Positions 27,347 through 35,340 of a stretch of DNA of 64,000 nt are shown in pieces (the first letter of the stretch is position 1; each line of letters starts with the position of its first letter). The notes under the pieces were generated by a model. The model had not been told where the DNA came from, did not search any database, and saw nothing but the letters and a program-made list of their open reading frames with translations. Position numbers and translations under genes: made by a program. This DNA is from JAXDMK01 sp963790325 (GTDB taxonomy: Bacteria > Actinomycetota > Acidimicrobiia > Acidimicrobiales > AC-14): positions 1,488,001 to 1,552,000 of the forward strand of contig CAWBNY010000003.1 in assembly GCA_963790325.1 (NCBI GenBank). Direction: 5' to 3'.

Positions 27347-28318
27347 GTGAGGCCGCCCCGGCTCCTGCCCATGCTCGCCGGTGCCGCCGGCGTCCCCCGC
27401 GACACGCACGGGTGGATGTTCGAGCCCAAGCTCGACGGCCAGCGCATCATCGCCACCGTCGAAGGGGGCCTGGTCACCCTCACCAACCGCCGGGGGACGG
27501 AGGCCACCGACACCTTCCCCGAGATCCGGGCCATCGCCGCCGACCTCGTCCCCCACGACGTGATCCTCGACGGGGAGGTGGTGGCCTTCGACGACCAGGG
27601 CCGGCCCAGCTTCCAGCGCCTCCAGCGGCGGATGCACGTCGTCCAGCCCTCGGCCCGCCTCCTGGCCGACACCCCGGTGTCGTTCGTCGCCTTCGACATC
27701 CTCTGGTACGACGGCGAGCTGCTCACCGAGTGCCCCCAGGCCGAGCGCCGCCGCATCCTCGACACCCTGCAGCTCAAGGGCGGGGCGTGGCAGACCGCCC
27801 CCGTCCTCGACGCCTCCCCCGCCGAGCTCATGGAGGCCTGCCGCCAGGCCGGGTTGGAGGGGTTCATGGCCAAGCGGGTCGACGCCCCCTACCTCCCCGG
27901 CCGACGCTCGACCGCGTGGTCGAAGGTGAAGACCGGCCGGCGGCGGGAGTTCGTGGTCGGGGGGTGGTCGACGGGCAGCGGGTCCCGGGCCTCGAGCATC
28001 GGCTCCCTCGCCCTGGGCGCCCACGACCCGTCCGGGCGCCTGTGGTACGTGGGCCAGGCCGGCTCCGGTCTCAACGAGGACATGATCCGCCAGCTCACCC
28101 GTCTGTTCGCCCAGATCGAGCGCACCGACGCCCCGTTCGTGAACCCGCCCCGGGCGCCGCTCCGCTGGGTCACGCCCCTGCTCGTGGTCGAGGTCGCCTA
28201 CACCGAGGTCACCGCGGCCGGCACCCTCCGCCAGCCGTCGGTCAAGGGCCTGCGCACCGACGTGATCGCCACCGACGTCATGTGGGACGAGGAGATCGCC
28301 CCCTGCTTCGGGGGGTAG
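27347..28318 (+). CDS. ATP-dependent DNA ligase (LigD ligase-domain type)
   Basis: 323 residues: nucleotidyltransferase domain with motif I FEPKLDGQR (adenylated Lys about residue 27), TNRRGTEATDTFPEI, motif III-IV VSFVAFDILWYDGELL, GLEGFMAKRVDAPYLPGRRSTAWSKVKT (motifs IV/V), then a C-terminal OB domain (LWYVGQAGSGLNEDMI, PLRWVTPLLVVEVAYTEVT). Seals nicks in NHEJ or base repair. No polymerase or phosphoesterase domain is fused; a separate LigD-type polymerase is at 47953 and Ku at 42568, so the parts of the NHEJ system are dispersed. The start is GTG 27347. Confidence 0.9.
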   Translation: MRPPRLLPMLAGAAGVPRDTHGWMFEPKLDGQRIIATVEGGLVTLTNRRGTEATDTFPEIRAIAADLVPHDVILDGEVVAFDDQGRPSFQRLQRRMHVVQPSARLLADTPVSFVAFDILWYDGELLTECPQAERRRILDTLQLKGGAWQTAPVLDASPAELMEACRQAGLEGFMAKRVDAPYLPGRRSTAWSKVKTGRRREFVVGGWSTGSGSRASSIGSLALGAHDPSGRLWYVGQAGSGLNEDMIRQLTRLFAQIERTDAPFVNPPRAPLRWVTPLLVVEVAYTEVTAAGTLRQPSVKGLRTDVIATDVMWDEEIAPCFGG

Positions 28319-28406
28319 CCGGACGTCCACTCAAGGCGTTTTTCACCCTCCCTCCGGGGTAAGTACGCCCCACCAAGGCCGGCGGAAACCACGAAGGGAG
28401 CAACCC

Positions 28407-28637
28407 GTGACGAACGGCGCCAACGAGATGAGTCTGGACGATCTCCAGGCGGAGGAGGCGACGGCCCTTCCCGAACGGGAGGCCATGTCGAGGGTCCAGC
28501 TCGGGGCCGGGTTGGGCATCGACAACTTCGCCATGCCGATCAACGAGGCGACGGCGGTGAACATCTCGTCGACCGACGCCATCGCCGTGGCCGACGCCGA
28601 CCAGATCGTGATCATCAACCAGATCGACCAGGACTAG
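28407..28637 (+). CDS. small peptide 1, RiPP-like precursor candidate
   Basis: 76 residues. The N-terminus shares with the next two genes the pattern MTN...(A/T)ALP(E/D)REAMS: here EATALPEREAMS at about residues 17-28. The rest is acidic, without Cys, and ends DAIAVADADQIVIINQIDQD, aligning with the 'ADQDSVIIQDLDG' part of the paralogues. It lacks their AAP(I/V)DAAVAAN repeats. SD AAGGGAG (28394-28400) precedes the GTG start. It is the first gene of a five-gene cluster with a membrane protease. The precursor role is inferred from the shared leader-like part, small size and neighbours. Confidence 0.7.
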   Translation: MTNGANEMSLDDLQAEEATALPEREAMSRVQLGAGLGIDNFAMPINEATAVNISSTDAIAVADADQIVIINQIDQD

Positions 28638-28658
28638 CCAGGATCAGGAGGACAACCC

Positions 28659-28973
28659 ATGACCAACAAGCCCGAGCTCTCGATGGACGAGATGGACGCC
28701 GAAGCGGCGGCCGCCCTCCCCGACCGGGAGGCCATGTCCCTGCTCGACCTCGCCGTCGACCTCGACCTCGCCCTCGACCTGGCCGCCCCGGTCGACGCGG
28801 CGGTGGCGGCCAACGCCAACGTGGCCGCGCCCATCGACGCGGCGGTGGCGGCCAACGTCGCGTCCGTCGGATCCGAGGCCACCGCGGTGGCCGACCAGGA
28901 CTCCGTCATAATCCAGGACCTCGACGGGGTCGCCACCGCCAACGCCACCCAGAACGCCACCGTCGAGCAGTAG
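28659..28973 (+). CDS. small peptide 2, RiPP-like precursor candidate
   Basis: 104 residues. Shared N-terminal block ends AAALPDREAMS (about residues 18-28). The core has two copies of a roughly 13-residue unit, AAP(V/I)DAAVAANANV, then SEATAVADQDSVIIQDLDG and ATANATQNATVEQ. It has no Cys, no aromatic residue and no basic residue after Arg25, an extreme Ala/Asp/Val/Asn composition. SD AGGAGG at 28646-28651 is strong. It is closely related to peptide 3, so the pair arose by duplication. Confidence 0.75.
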   Translation: MTNKPELSMDEMDAEAAAALPDREAMSLLDLAVDLDLALDLAAPVDAAVAANANVAAPIDAAVAANVASVGSEATAVADQDSVIIQDLDGVATANATQNATVEQ

Positions 28974-29000
28974 CTCGGCCGACACTTCTTTGGAGAAGCC

Positions 29001-29384
29001 ATGACCAACGAACCCGCCATCACCGAAGCCGAGCTCGAGTCCCAGGACGCCACCGCCGTCCCCGACCGGGAGGCGATGTCGGTCCTCGGTGAGGCCATCG
29101 ACCCGTCCGCGCTGCTGGGGACCTCACTGCTGGACCTCGACGTCAACCTCGCCCTCGACGCCGACGTGGCCGCCCCCATCGACGTCGCGGTCGCGGCCAA
29201 CGCCAACGTGGCTGCGCCCATCGACGCCGCCGTCAGCGCCAACGTCCTGTCGGTCGACTCCGAGGCCGCCGCCCTGGCCGACCAGGACTCGGTGATCGTC
29301 CAGGACCTCGACGGCACCGCCACCGCCAACGCGACCCAGGACGCCAACCTCGACCAGTCGGGTGGCGGCGCCACCGCCGGCTGA
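29001..29384 (+). CDS. small peptide 3, RiPP-like precursor candidate
   Basis: 127 residues. Shared block ATAVPDREAMS (about residues 17-27), then an extra segment (LGEAIDPSALLGTSLLDLDV), two repeats of the AAPID-AVAAN type, SEAAALADQDSVIVQDLDG and a Gly/Ala tail. It is the longest of the three and the closest to the protease gene, which starts 28 bp downstream. As in peptide 2, the core lacks Cys and aromatics, so lanthionine chemistry is unlikely. Asp/Asn, Ser/Thr or backbone modification, or simple proteolysis, would be the options. Confidence 0.75.
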   Translation: MTNEPAITEAELESQDATAVPDREAMSVLGEAIDPSALLGTSLLDLDVNLALDADVAAPIDVAVAANANVAAPIDAAVSANVLSVDSEAAALADQDSVIVQDLDGTATANATQDANLDQSGGGATAG

Positions 29385-29412
29385 CCCCAGCGCCGACCAC
29401 CACTAGCCGCCC

Positions 29413-31131
29413 ATGGTCCAGCAGCTTGGCGACGCGCGCCCCACCAGCGGTGCGGCACCGGCCCGAAACCCGTTTCCGGTGCCGCACCGGGCCACCGGGG
29501 TCGACCTCATCGGGGAGTACGAGGCCTCCGGGTACACGGAGGCTCCGTGCCTCGTGCGCCGGGCCGACGGCCAGACGATCCAGCTCACGCCGCTGCTCTA
29601 CGCCACCCTGGAGCTGATCGACGGGGAGCGGGACCCGGCCCAGATCGCAGCCGCCCTGGGCGAGCGCACGGAGCGGCGGGTGAGCGCCGACAACGTCCGC
29701 TACCTGGTGGCCGAGAAGCTGTGGCCGGTGGGCCTGGTGAAGGACGACAAGGGCCGGGAGCCGCGAGTCCAGAAGTCGAACCCCCTGCTCGCCCTTCGCC
29801 TCAAGGTCCAGATCACCGGCGAGCGGTGGACGAACCGGCTGACGGCGCCGTTCGCGTTCCTGTTCCGACCGTGGGTGGTCGTGCCGGTGGTGGCCGCCTT
29901 CCTGGTGGTGGTGGCCTGGGTGGTCGGGTCGAGAGGCCTGGGGGCGGGCGCCCGCCAGCTCCTCTACTCCCCGGGGCTGCTGCTGGCCACGTTCGCCCTC
30001 ACCGTCGTCTCGGCGTCGTTCCACGAGTTCGGCCACGCCGCCGCCTGCCGCTACTCGGGAGGACGGCCGGGGGCGATGGGCTGCGGCCTCTACCTGGTGT
30101 GGCCCGCGTTCTACACCGACGTCACCGACGCCTACCGCCTCGACCGGCGAGGCCGGCTGCGCACCGACCTGGGCGGCCTCTACTTCAACGCCCTCTTCGC
30201 CCTGGCCACCTTCGGGGTGTGGGCCGTCACCGACGTGGATGCGCTGCTCCTGCTCATCCCCCTCCAGGTCCTGCAGATGGTCCACCAGCTGCTGCCGGTC
30301 GTGCGCCTCGACGGCTATCACATCCTCTCCGACCTGGTGGGGGTGCCCGATCTGTTCGCCCGCATCAAGCCCACCCTGCTCAGCCTGGTGCCGGGGCGGC
30401 GCACCCCCGCCGACGCCGCCGTGCTCAAGCCCTGGGTTCGGGTCGTCGTCGCCCTGTGGGTGCTGACGGTGATCCCCCTGCTCGGCTTCGTCCTGCTCAC
30501 CGTGGTGATCTCCGCCCCCCGCATGGCGGCCACCGCCTGGGACTCGATCGGGGTCCAGTGGGTCGGCCTGCGCAGAGCCGTCGACGGTGGGCGGTGGGCG
30601 ACCGCGGCCGCCGGTCTGGTGGGGGTGATCTCGGTCGCCCTGCCGGTGCTGGGGTCGGGGTACGCGGTCTCCCGCTTCGGCCGCAGAGCCGGGTCGTGGG
30701 CCTGGTCGGGGGCGGGCAACACCCGCTTCGGACGGCCCCTGGTGGGCCTCCTGGGGGTCGCCCTGGCCGGTTCGCTGGCCTTCACCTGGTGGCCCAACGG
30801 GGAGTACCGCCCCATCCAGCCGGGCGAGCGGGGAACCGCCGCCGATGCCTTCCAGGCCGTCTCCGAGGTGCGCACCGGTCGCGCCGGCCTCACCGCCGAG
30901 ACGGCCGAGGAGCTCGAGGGGGCGCCGGCCGAGGCCTGGAGCCTCAGCGCCGGTCCCGTCGAGCCGGCGCCGGCGGCCGACGAGGAGGAGCCGACGCCTG
31001 CCACCGACGAGGAGGAGCCGGCCGCCGACGAGGAGGACGAGCCGGCTTCGTCGCCTTCGACGACCGTCGCCGACTCCCCGTCGACATCGACGTCCACCAC
31101 CCAACCGACGAGCAAGGAGAACACCCCATGA
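29413..31131 (+). CDS. PqqD-like/M50 membrane metalloprotease
   Basis: 572 residues. Residues about 45-112 (LVRRADGQTIQLTPLLYATL, ELIDGERDPAQIAAAL, RYLVAEKLWPVGLVK) have the winged-helix pattern of a PqqD-like RiPP recognition element. Six or so membrane helices follow. SASFHEFGHAAACRY places HExxH at residues 204-208, and VVRLDGYHILSDL gives the third ligand Asp at about 300, as in M50/YydH-type peptide zinc metalloproteases. The C-terminal about 100 residues are acidic, Pro/Ser/Thr-rich and probably extracytoplasmic. Next to three peptide genes with a common N-terminal block, it is the likely processing or export protease. Its stop overlaps the next gene (ATGA). Confidence 0.8.
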   Translation: MVQQLGDARPTSGAAPARNPFPVPHRATGVDLIGEYEASGYTEAPCLVRRADGQTIQLTPLLYATLELIDGERDPAQIAAALGERTERRVSADNVRYLVAEKLWPVGLVKDDKGREPRVQKSNPLLALRLKVQITGERWTNRLTAPFAFLFRPWVVVPVVAAFLVVVAWVVGSRGLGAGARQLLYSPGLLLATFALTVVSASFHEFGHAAACRYSGGRPGAMGCGLYLVWPAFYTDVTDAYRLDRRGRLRTDLGGLYFNALFALATFGVWAVTDVDALLLLIPLQVLQMVHQLLPVVRLDGYHILSDLVGVPDLFARIKPTLLSLVPGRRTPADAAVLKPWVRVVVALWVLTVIPLLGFVLLTVVISAPRMAATAWDSIGVQWVGLRRAVDGGRWATAAAGLVGVISVALPVLGSGYAVSRFGRRAGSWAWSGAGNTRFGRPLVGLLGVALAGSLAFTWWPNGEYRPIQPGERGTAADAFQAVSEVRTGRAGLTAETAEELEGAPAEAWSLSAGPVEPAPAADEEEPTPATDEEEPAADEEDEPASSPSTTVADSPSTSTSTTQPTSKENTP

Positions 31132-31712
31132 ACCGCCTGGCGAAGACCTTCCTCTGCGCCGTGGTGGCGCTGGGCGTCGTGCTGGCGCCCACCGCCGCCG
31201 GGGCCAGCGACGAGAACGTCGTGGTCGCCGTGAACCGCACCGACGGTGACGCCCTGGTCCGGGCCAACGTCGACTACCAGCGGGTGGCCAACGGCAAGGT
31301 CGACGAGGAGAACCGGGCCTACGCCGCCGCCAGCTGCACCGGCTGCCAGACGCTGGCGGCCGCGTTCCAGCTCGTCCTCGTCACCACGCCGCCTTCGACC
31401 CTCGCGCCCCAGAACGAGGCGTTCGTGGCCAACGTGGAGTGCGTCGAATGCCTCACCTGGGCGTCGGCCAAGCAGATCGTGGTCGAGACGGGTGGCCCGG
31501 CCGCCCTCTCCGTCGCCGGCCTGGCCCGACTGCGGGCGATCGAGGACGGCCTGTTGGCCCTGGAGGCCGACCTGCCGGCGATGACCCTCGGCCAGCTGCG
31601 GGCGGCGGTCGACGCCGCCTTCGCCGAGCTTCTCGACGTCGCCCGGACCGGGATCGTCCGCGCCGACGGTCGGCGGGTCGACGGCCGGGTCATCGCCACC
31701 CGGTCGTCGTAG
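31128..31712 (+). CDS. secreted double-CxxC protein of the peptide cluster
   Basis: 194 residues with a signal peptide ending near AAGA (about residue 25). The mature part has two CxxC motifs in similar settings: AAASCTGCQTLAAAFQLVLV and NVECVECLTWASAKQIVVETG, each followed by a beta-strand-like stretch, suggesting an internal repeat. The C-terminal part is helical. Related secreted proteins of this layout occur beside M50 peptide proteases in other actinobacteria, as far as I recall, but their function is not known to me. ATG 31128 overlaps the protease stop, so production is coupled. Disulfide bonding or metal binding is likely. Confidence 0.75.
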   Translation: MNRLAKTFLCAVVALGVVLAPTAAGASDENVVVAVNRTDGDALVRANVDYQRVANGKVDEENRAYAAASCTGCQTLAAAFQLVLVTTPPSTLAPQNEAFVANVECVECLTWASAKQIVVETGGPAALSVAGLARLRAIEDGLLALEADLPAMTLGQLRAAVDAAFAELLDVARTGIVRADGRRVDGRVIATRSS

Positions 31713-31738
31713 CCGTCGCCTCGCCGGCGCCACGGGCG

Positions 31739-31763
31739 GGCGCCCCGGCAGCCCGGGGGCGCG
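31739..31763. terminator. GC hairpin between convergent genes
   Basis: GCGCCCCGG and CCCGGGGGCGC form an imperfect stem in the gap between the CxxC gene and the convergent subtilase gene. There is no T-run; candidate only. Confidence 0.3.
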
Positions 31764-31774
31764 GACAAGGGGTG

Positions 31775-34700
31775 TCAGTGACGGATCGTGTAGCCGGGGC
31801 TGAGCGATCCGTCGCCCCGGCGCTGGGTGATGCGCAGCTCGCCCTTCCACTCCCCCCGGGTGCCGATGGCCAGCGGGAACAGCCGGCTGCCGGGCACCGC
31901 CGCCGGGATCTCCAGGATCCCGCCGGGCAGCCCCTTCACCATCACCACCGGGACGCCGTCGACCGTGTCGGAACCGGCCACCGGCACGGCCGCCACGGCC
32001 GCCGGGCGCCCGACCCCGGGCGGCAGCCGCAGCTCCGTCCCCGGGGCGGCATGGATCTCGATGCCGCCGAGGCCGCCCGCGCCCCCGACGTTGATCCGGG
32101 TGCGGTCCCGCAGGATGACGCTGAGGTCGGGCAGCCGGCCCGGGAGCCGGATCTCCTCCTTGGGCACGAACGCCTGCTTCGCTCCCCGGGAGAGACCGGC
32201 CCGGACCTCCTTGTCGCGATCGGCGACGTGGAGCAGGACCACCACGTCGCCGTCGAGCAGGCGGCCGTCGAGCACGATCGACCGGATGCCGCCCCGGTCG
32301 AGGGAGCCGGCCACTGCCCCGACCCACGAGTCGACGTCGCCCGGGTCGCCGATGGAGATGTTCCGCTGGGCCAGGTTGTTGTCGGCCCGCACCGCGATCG
32401 CGCCCGGGGCCGGAGCCGGGCCGTCGTGGGGCGACGACTCCAGCAGCAGGCACGGGTGCCACCGCACGTCGACGCCCCCCACCGTCACCTCCTCCGGCGG
32501 GATCAGCGCCGCCGGCCAGGTCAGCTTGACGATCGTGTCCGCCCCCGGGCCCAGGTTGTCGACCCTCACCTCACCGATCACATAGGTGCCGGGGACGAGC
32601 GGGTTGGGGATGGGGTCGCCCACGTTGGTCGTGGGCCGGAACTCCTGCGGGTACCGGAACTCGAACCCCGGGTAGTGGGTGATGGAGGCGCGCAGGTACA
32701 CCGTCGGCACCACCGCCGTCCCCCGGTTGCGGACCCGGCAGAACACGAAGTTGTCGCTGCCCCGGACGGGGTTCTCATGGGGCGGGGACGAGGTCCAGGC
32801 CAGGGCGGGGACGGGGTCGTCGGTCCGGCGGACCCAGATGTCGGGGCTCTCGGCGTGCCACCCGGGGGACGGGACGTCGCCCACGTCGGCGAGGTTCTCC
32901 CGGACGTAGGCGTCGCCGAAGGTCACCGCCGGGTCGAGGACCAGGGCGACGGCGGCGTCGACGTCGAGCCGGCCGGACCCGTACCACCGGCTGTAGTCGA
33001 TGGCCCCGTCACCGTTCAGGTCCTGCCACTGGCCGGTGGGATCAGCGTTGGCCGCGTCGATGCGGGCGCACGACCGGCGCAGCACCTCCCGCACCTGCAC
33101 CCACGACAGCTCGGGGCGGGCGGACAGGACGAGGGCAACCGCGCCGGCCACGGTGGGCGTGGAGTGGCTGGTGCCGCCGAAGGTGGTGTCGTAGTCGAGG
33201 CAGGTGGTGGCCCCGGGACACCCGTCGACGGTGCCGGTGCCGACCCGCACGTCGGACAGGATGGTGTCGACCAGGGGGTTGCCGGCGGCGGTGCTGTACG
33301 ACGTGTGCGACGGCGACACCAGGTCGGGCTTGCGCAGGGCGGTGGCGCCGAAGGGGCTGTAGAGCGCCCGCCGGTCGACCTGGGTGGCGATGCCGGTGGT
33401 GTTGCCGTTGGGATCGGCGTGGACGCTGGTCACCGGGTTGGTGGGGTTGGTGTTGAGGCTGGAGCCGACCGCGATGCACTTCTCGTAGGTCGGCCACGCC
33501 CGGAACCGGGTCCCGGCCGCGTTGGTGAAGTCGCCGTAGCCGCTGTTGCCGAGGGAGAAGCAGACGACCACGCCCCGCCCGCCCCGGCCGAAGGTGGTGA
33601 GGTGGTCGAAGCAGGTGCGCATGGTCGTGGACAGGACGGCGCCGGTGACGCCGAAGCTGCTGGAGATGACGTCGGCGGTACGACCGGGCAGGGCCGGGAA
33701 CCCGGCGTCGGTCGAGCCGTTGGCGAACCCGGACATCCACAGGTAGGCGTCGGCCAGCCGCAGCTCGTCGCTGTTGGACCGGTTCTGGCCGCCGATGAGG
33801 TGGCAGTTGGGGGCCACGCCCGGCAGGCCCCGGTTGTCGTCCATGATGGCGGTGGCCGACCCCGCGCACTGGGTGCCGTGGTCGCCGGCCAGGGCGGCGA
33901 CCGTCTGGGCCGCGATCGGTGTGGCCCGGAAGTTGATCGACGCCACCAGCTTGGCGGTGCCGTCGGTGAGGTTCCCGGCGAGGTCGGGGTGGTTGGGCGC
34001 CACCCCCTGGGGGTCGAACACGGCGACGGTGATGTTCGGCGACCCGCCCCGCAGCGCCACCGCCACGTTGTCCATCCGGTCCCAGGCGTCGTCGGCGTTG
34101 ACGACCTGGAGGTGGGGGACCTGGCCGTAGAGCAGGTCGTTCGGCGTCCACGCGTCGAGCTCGAGGGGGACGACGAGGTTGGGCTCGGCCCACGCCACCC
34201 GGTCGTCGGCGGCCAGGGCCTCGGCCACCTCCAGCAGGTCGTAGTCGGGCATGCCCTTGCGCACGAGGAGGAAGCCGTTGCCCGCGTGGCGGACGTCGCG
34301 GGCCACCTCCAGGCCGTGCTCGGCGGCGATGCGGGCGACCTCCTCCCGCTTCACGTCGCCCCGGAAGGCGGCCACGATCTCCCCGGTGAGCCCGTAGGGG
34401 CGGGTGCCGTCCTTGTGCAGGACGGGGCGGGCGATGCGGACGTCGACTGCCTGGCGATCGAGGACGGACGGGAGCTTCGCCAGCCGGTCGGGGTCGGCTG
34501 CGACCAGGTGGGTGACCTCCTCGAACGCCTTGTCGTCGCGGGCGTCGCCGCCGCCGGGACCGGGCAGCTCCTCCGCGGCTAGGCCCAGGTCGCGGAAGGC
34601 GGCCGCGGCCAGGCGGCCGGCCCCGGGGCCGTCGGTGTACACCAGGAACCGGTCGTGGTCGGGCACGAACGCAGCCCGGCTGTCGCCCCGCCGGTAGGTG

Positions 34701-34975
34701 AGCTCGCCGTCCGCCGGCATCCCCACCACCACCTGCTGCACGCCGCCGGTGACGGTCACCGCCAAGGGCTTGCTCTCGCCGCCGCCGGCCCTGGCCACCA
34801 CCAAGGCCACCTCCCCCGCCTGGAGGCCGGAGACCACGGTGGCGCCGGTCTCCTTGTCCCGACCGAGCGAGACGTTCCCTCGGGAGCGGACCTCGACCTC
34901 GGCACCGGCCACCGGCTGCCGCCCGGAATCGGTGACGTAAACCAACACGACGGAACCGCTCTCGGCCATGGCCAC
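31775..34975 (-). CDS. large subtilisin-like serine protease without obvious signal peptide
   Basis: 1066 residues. The N-terminus begins directly with a beta-sandwich domain (VVLVYVTDSGRQPVAGAEVE), not a signal peptide. A peptidase S8 domain follows at about 310-680: Asp321 in VAVFDPQGV, His366 in GDHGTQCAG, oxyanion Asn about 477 in SLGNSG, and Ser603 in GGTSHSTPTVAGAVALVL. Residues 690-1066 are beta-rich domains. The catalytic triad is complete. It could be cytoplasmic or exported by a non-classical route. The ATG at 34975 or 34969 is the start. It is convergent with the peptide cluster, so a shared role is only a possibility. Confidence 0.85.
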   Translation of the reverse strand: MAMAESGSVVLVYVTDSGRQPVAGAEVEVRSRGNVSLGRDKETGATVVSGLQAGEVALVVARAGGGESKPLAVTVTGGVQQVVVGMPADGELTYRRGDSRAAFVPDHDRFLVYTDGPGAGRLAAAAFRDLGLAAEELPGPGGGDARDDKAFEEVTHLVAADPDRLAKLPSVLDRQAVDVRIARPVLHKDGTRPYGLTGEIVAAFRGDVKREEVARIAAEHGLEVARDVRHAGNGFLLVRKGMPDYDLLEVAEALAADDRVAWAEPNLVVPLELDAWTPNDLLYGQVPHLQVVNADDAWDRMDNVAVALRGGSPNITVAVFDPQGVAPNHPDLAGNLTDGTAKLVASINFRATPIAAQTVAALAGDHGTQCAGSATAIMDDNRGLPGVAPNCHLIGGQNRSNSDELRLADAYLWMSGFANGSTDAGFPALPGRTADVISSSFGVTGAVLSTTMRTCFDHLTTFGRGGRGVVVCFSLGNSGYGDFTNAAGTRFRAWPTYEKCIAVGSSLNTNPTNPVTSVHADPNGNTTGIATQVDRRALYSPFGATALRKPDLVSPSHTSYSTAAGNPLVDTILSDVRVGTGTVDGCPGATTCLDYDTTFGGTSHSTPTVAGAVALVLSARPELSWVQVREVLRRSCARIDAANADPTGQWQDLNGDGAIDYSRWYGSGRLDVDAAVALVLDPAVTFGDAYVRENLADVGDVPSPGWHAESPDIWVRRTDDPVPALAWTSSPPHENPVRGSDNFVFCRVRNRGTAVVPTVYLRASITHYPGFEFRYPQEFRPTTNVGDPIPNPLVPGTYVIGEVRVDNLGPGADTIVKLTWPAALIPPEEVTVGGVDVRWHPCLLLESSPHDGPAPAPGAIAVRADNNLAQRNISIGDPGDVDSWVGAVAGSLDRGGIRSIVLDGRLLDGDVVVLLHVADRDKEVRAGLSRGAKQAFVPKEEIRLPGRLPDLSVILRDRTRINVGGAGGLGGIEIHAAPGTELRLPPGVGRPAAVAAVPVAGSDTVDGVPVVMVKGLPGGILEIPAAVPGSRLFPLAIGTRGEWKGELRITQRRGDGSLSPGYTIRH

Positions 34976-35032
34976 ACCTCCAGATCGCGCTGCACGAAGT
35001 GTGACGTGTCGCCGGGCCGAAGCGGGGTCGGG

Positions 35033-35269
35033 TCAGCAGCCGGGTTCGAGGCCGAGCCGGCTGGTGACCTCGCACCGCGCCGCCCGCCGCTGGGCCGGCG
35101 GCACTCCGACGGCCACCGCCGCGGCCACGAGGGCACGAACCACGGCCCGCCGCCAGGCCGGGCGCCCGCGGTGGTGGCGGGCGGCGCGGGCGGCGCGGTC
35201 GGCCCCGGCCAACAGCCGCAGCTCCTGCTGGCGGGCCGCCACCAGCTGCTCGATCACGTAGGGGTGCAT
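35033..35269 (-). CDS. small Arg/Ala-rich protein
   Basis: 78 residues starting MHPYVIEQLVAARQQELRLL, then Arg/Ala-rich helices and a hydrophobic stretch (AVVRALVAAAVAVGV). Short actinobacterial proteins beginning this way are common and lack known function. ATG 35269 is preferred over ATG 35320, because similarity to that family begins there. Divergent from the GlxA-type regulator. Confidence 0.55.
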   Translation of the reverse strand: MHPYVIEQLVAARQQELRLLAGADRAARAARHHRGRPAWRRAVVRALVAAAVAVGVPPAQRRAARCEVTSRLGLEPGC

Positions 35270-35315
35270 GGGCCCATGCTCGGCCAATCTCTGCCGACCG
35301 ACCAGTGGCAGGAAA

Positions 35316-35333
35316 GACATTTGTCGCTATAAT
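35316..35333 (+). promoter_or_regulatory. consensus -10 (TATAAT) and GACA-TGTC inverted repeat
   Basis: TATAAT at 35328-35333 ends seven nt before ATG 35341, so the transcript is likely leaderless. GACA (35316-35319) and TGTC (35322-35325) form a small inverted repeat just upstream and could be an operator. TATAAT is rare in this GC-rich DNA. Confidence 0.6.
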
Positions 35334-35340
35334 CGTGCCA

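Noticed and set aside
31439..34582. 1047-codon frame opposite the subtilase
   Set aside because: Overlaps the subtilase with its complete catalytic triad; composition typical of a shadow.
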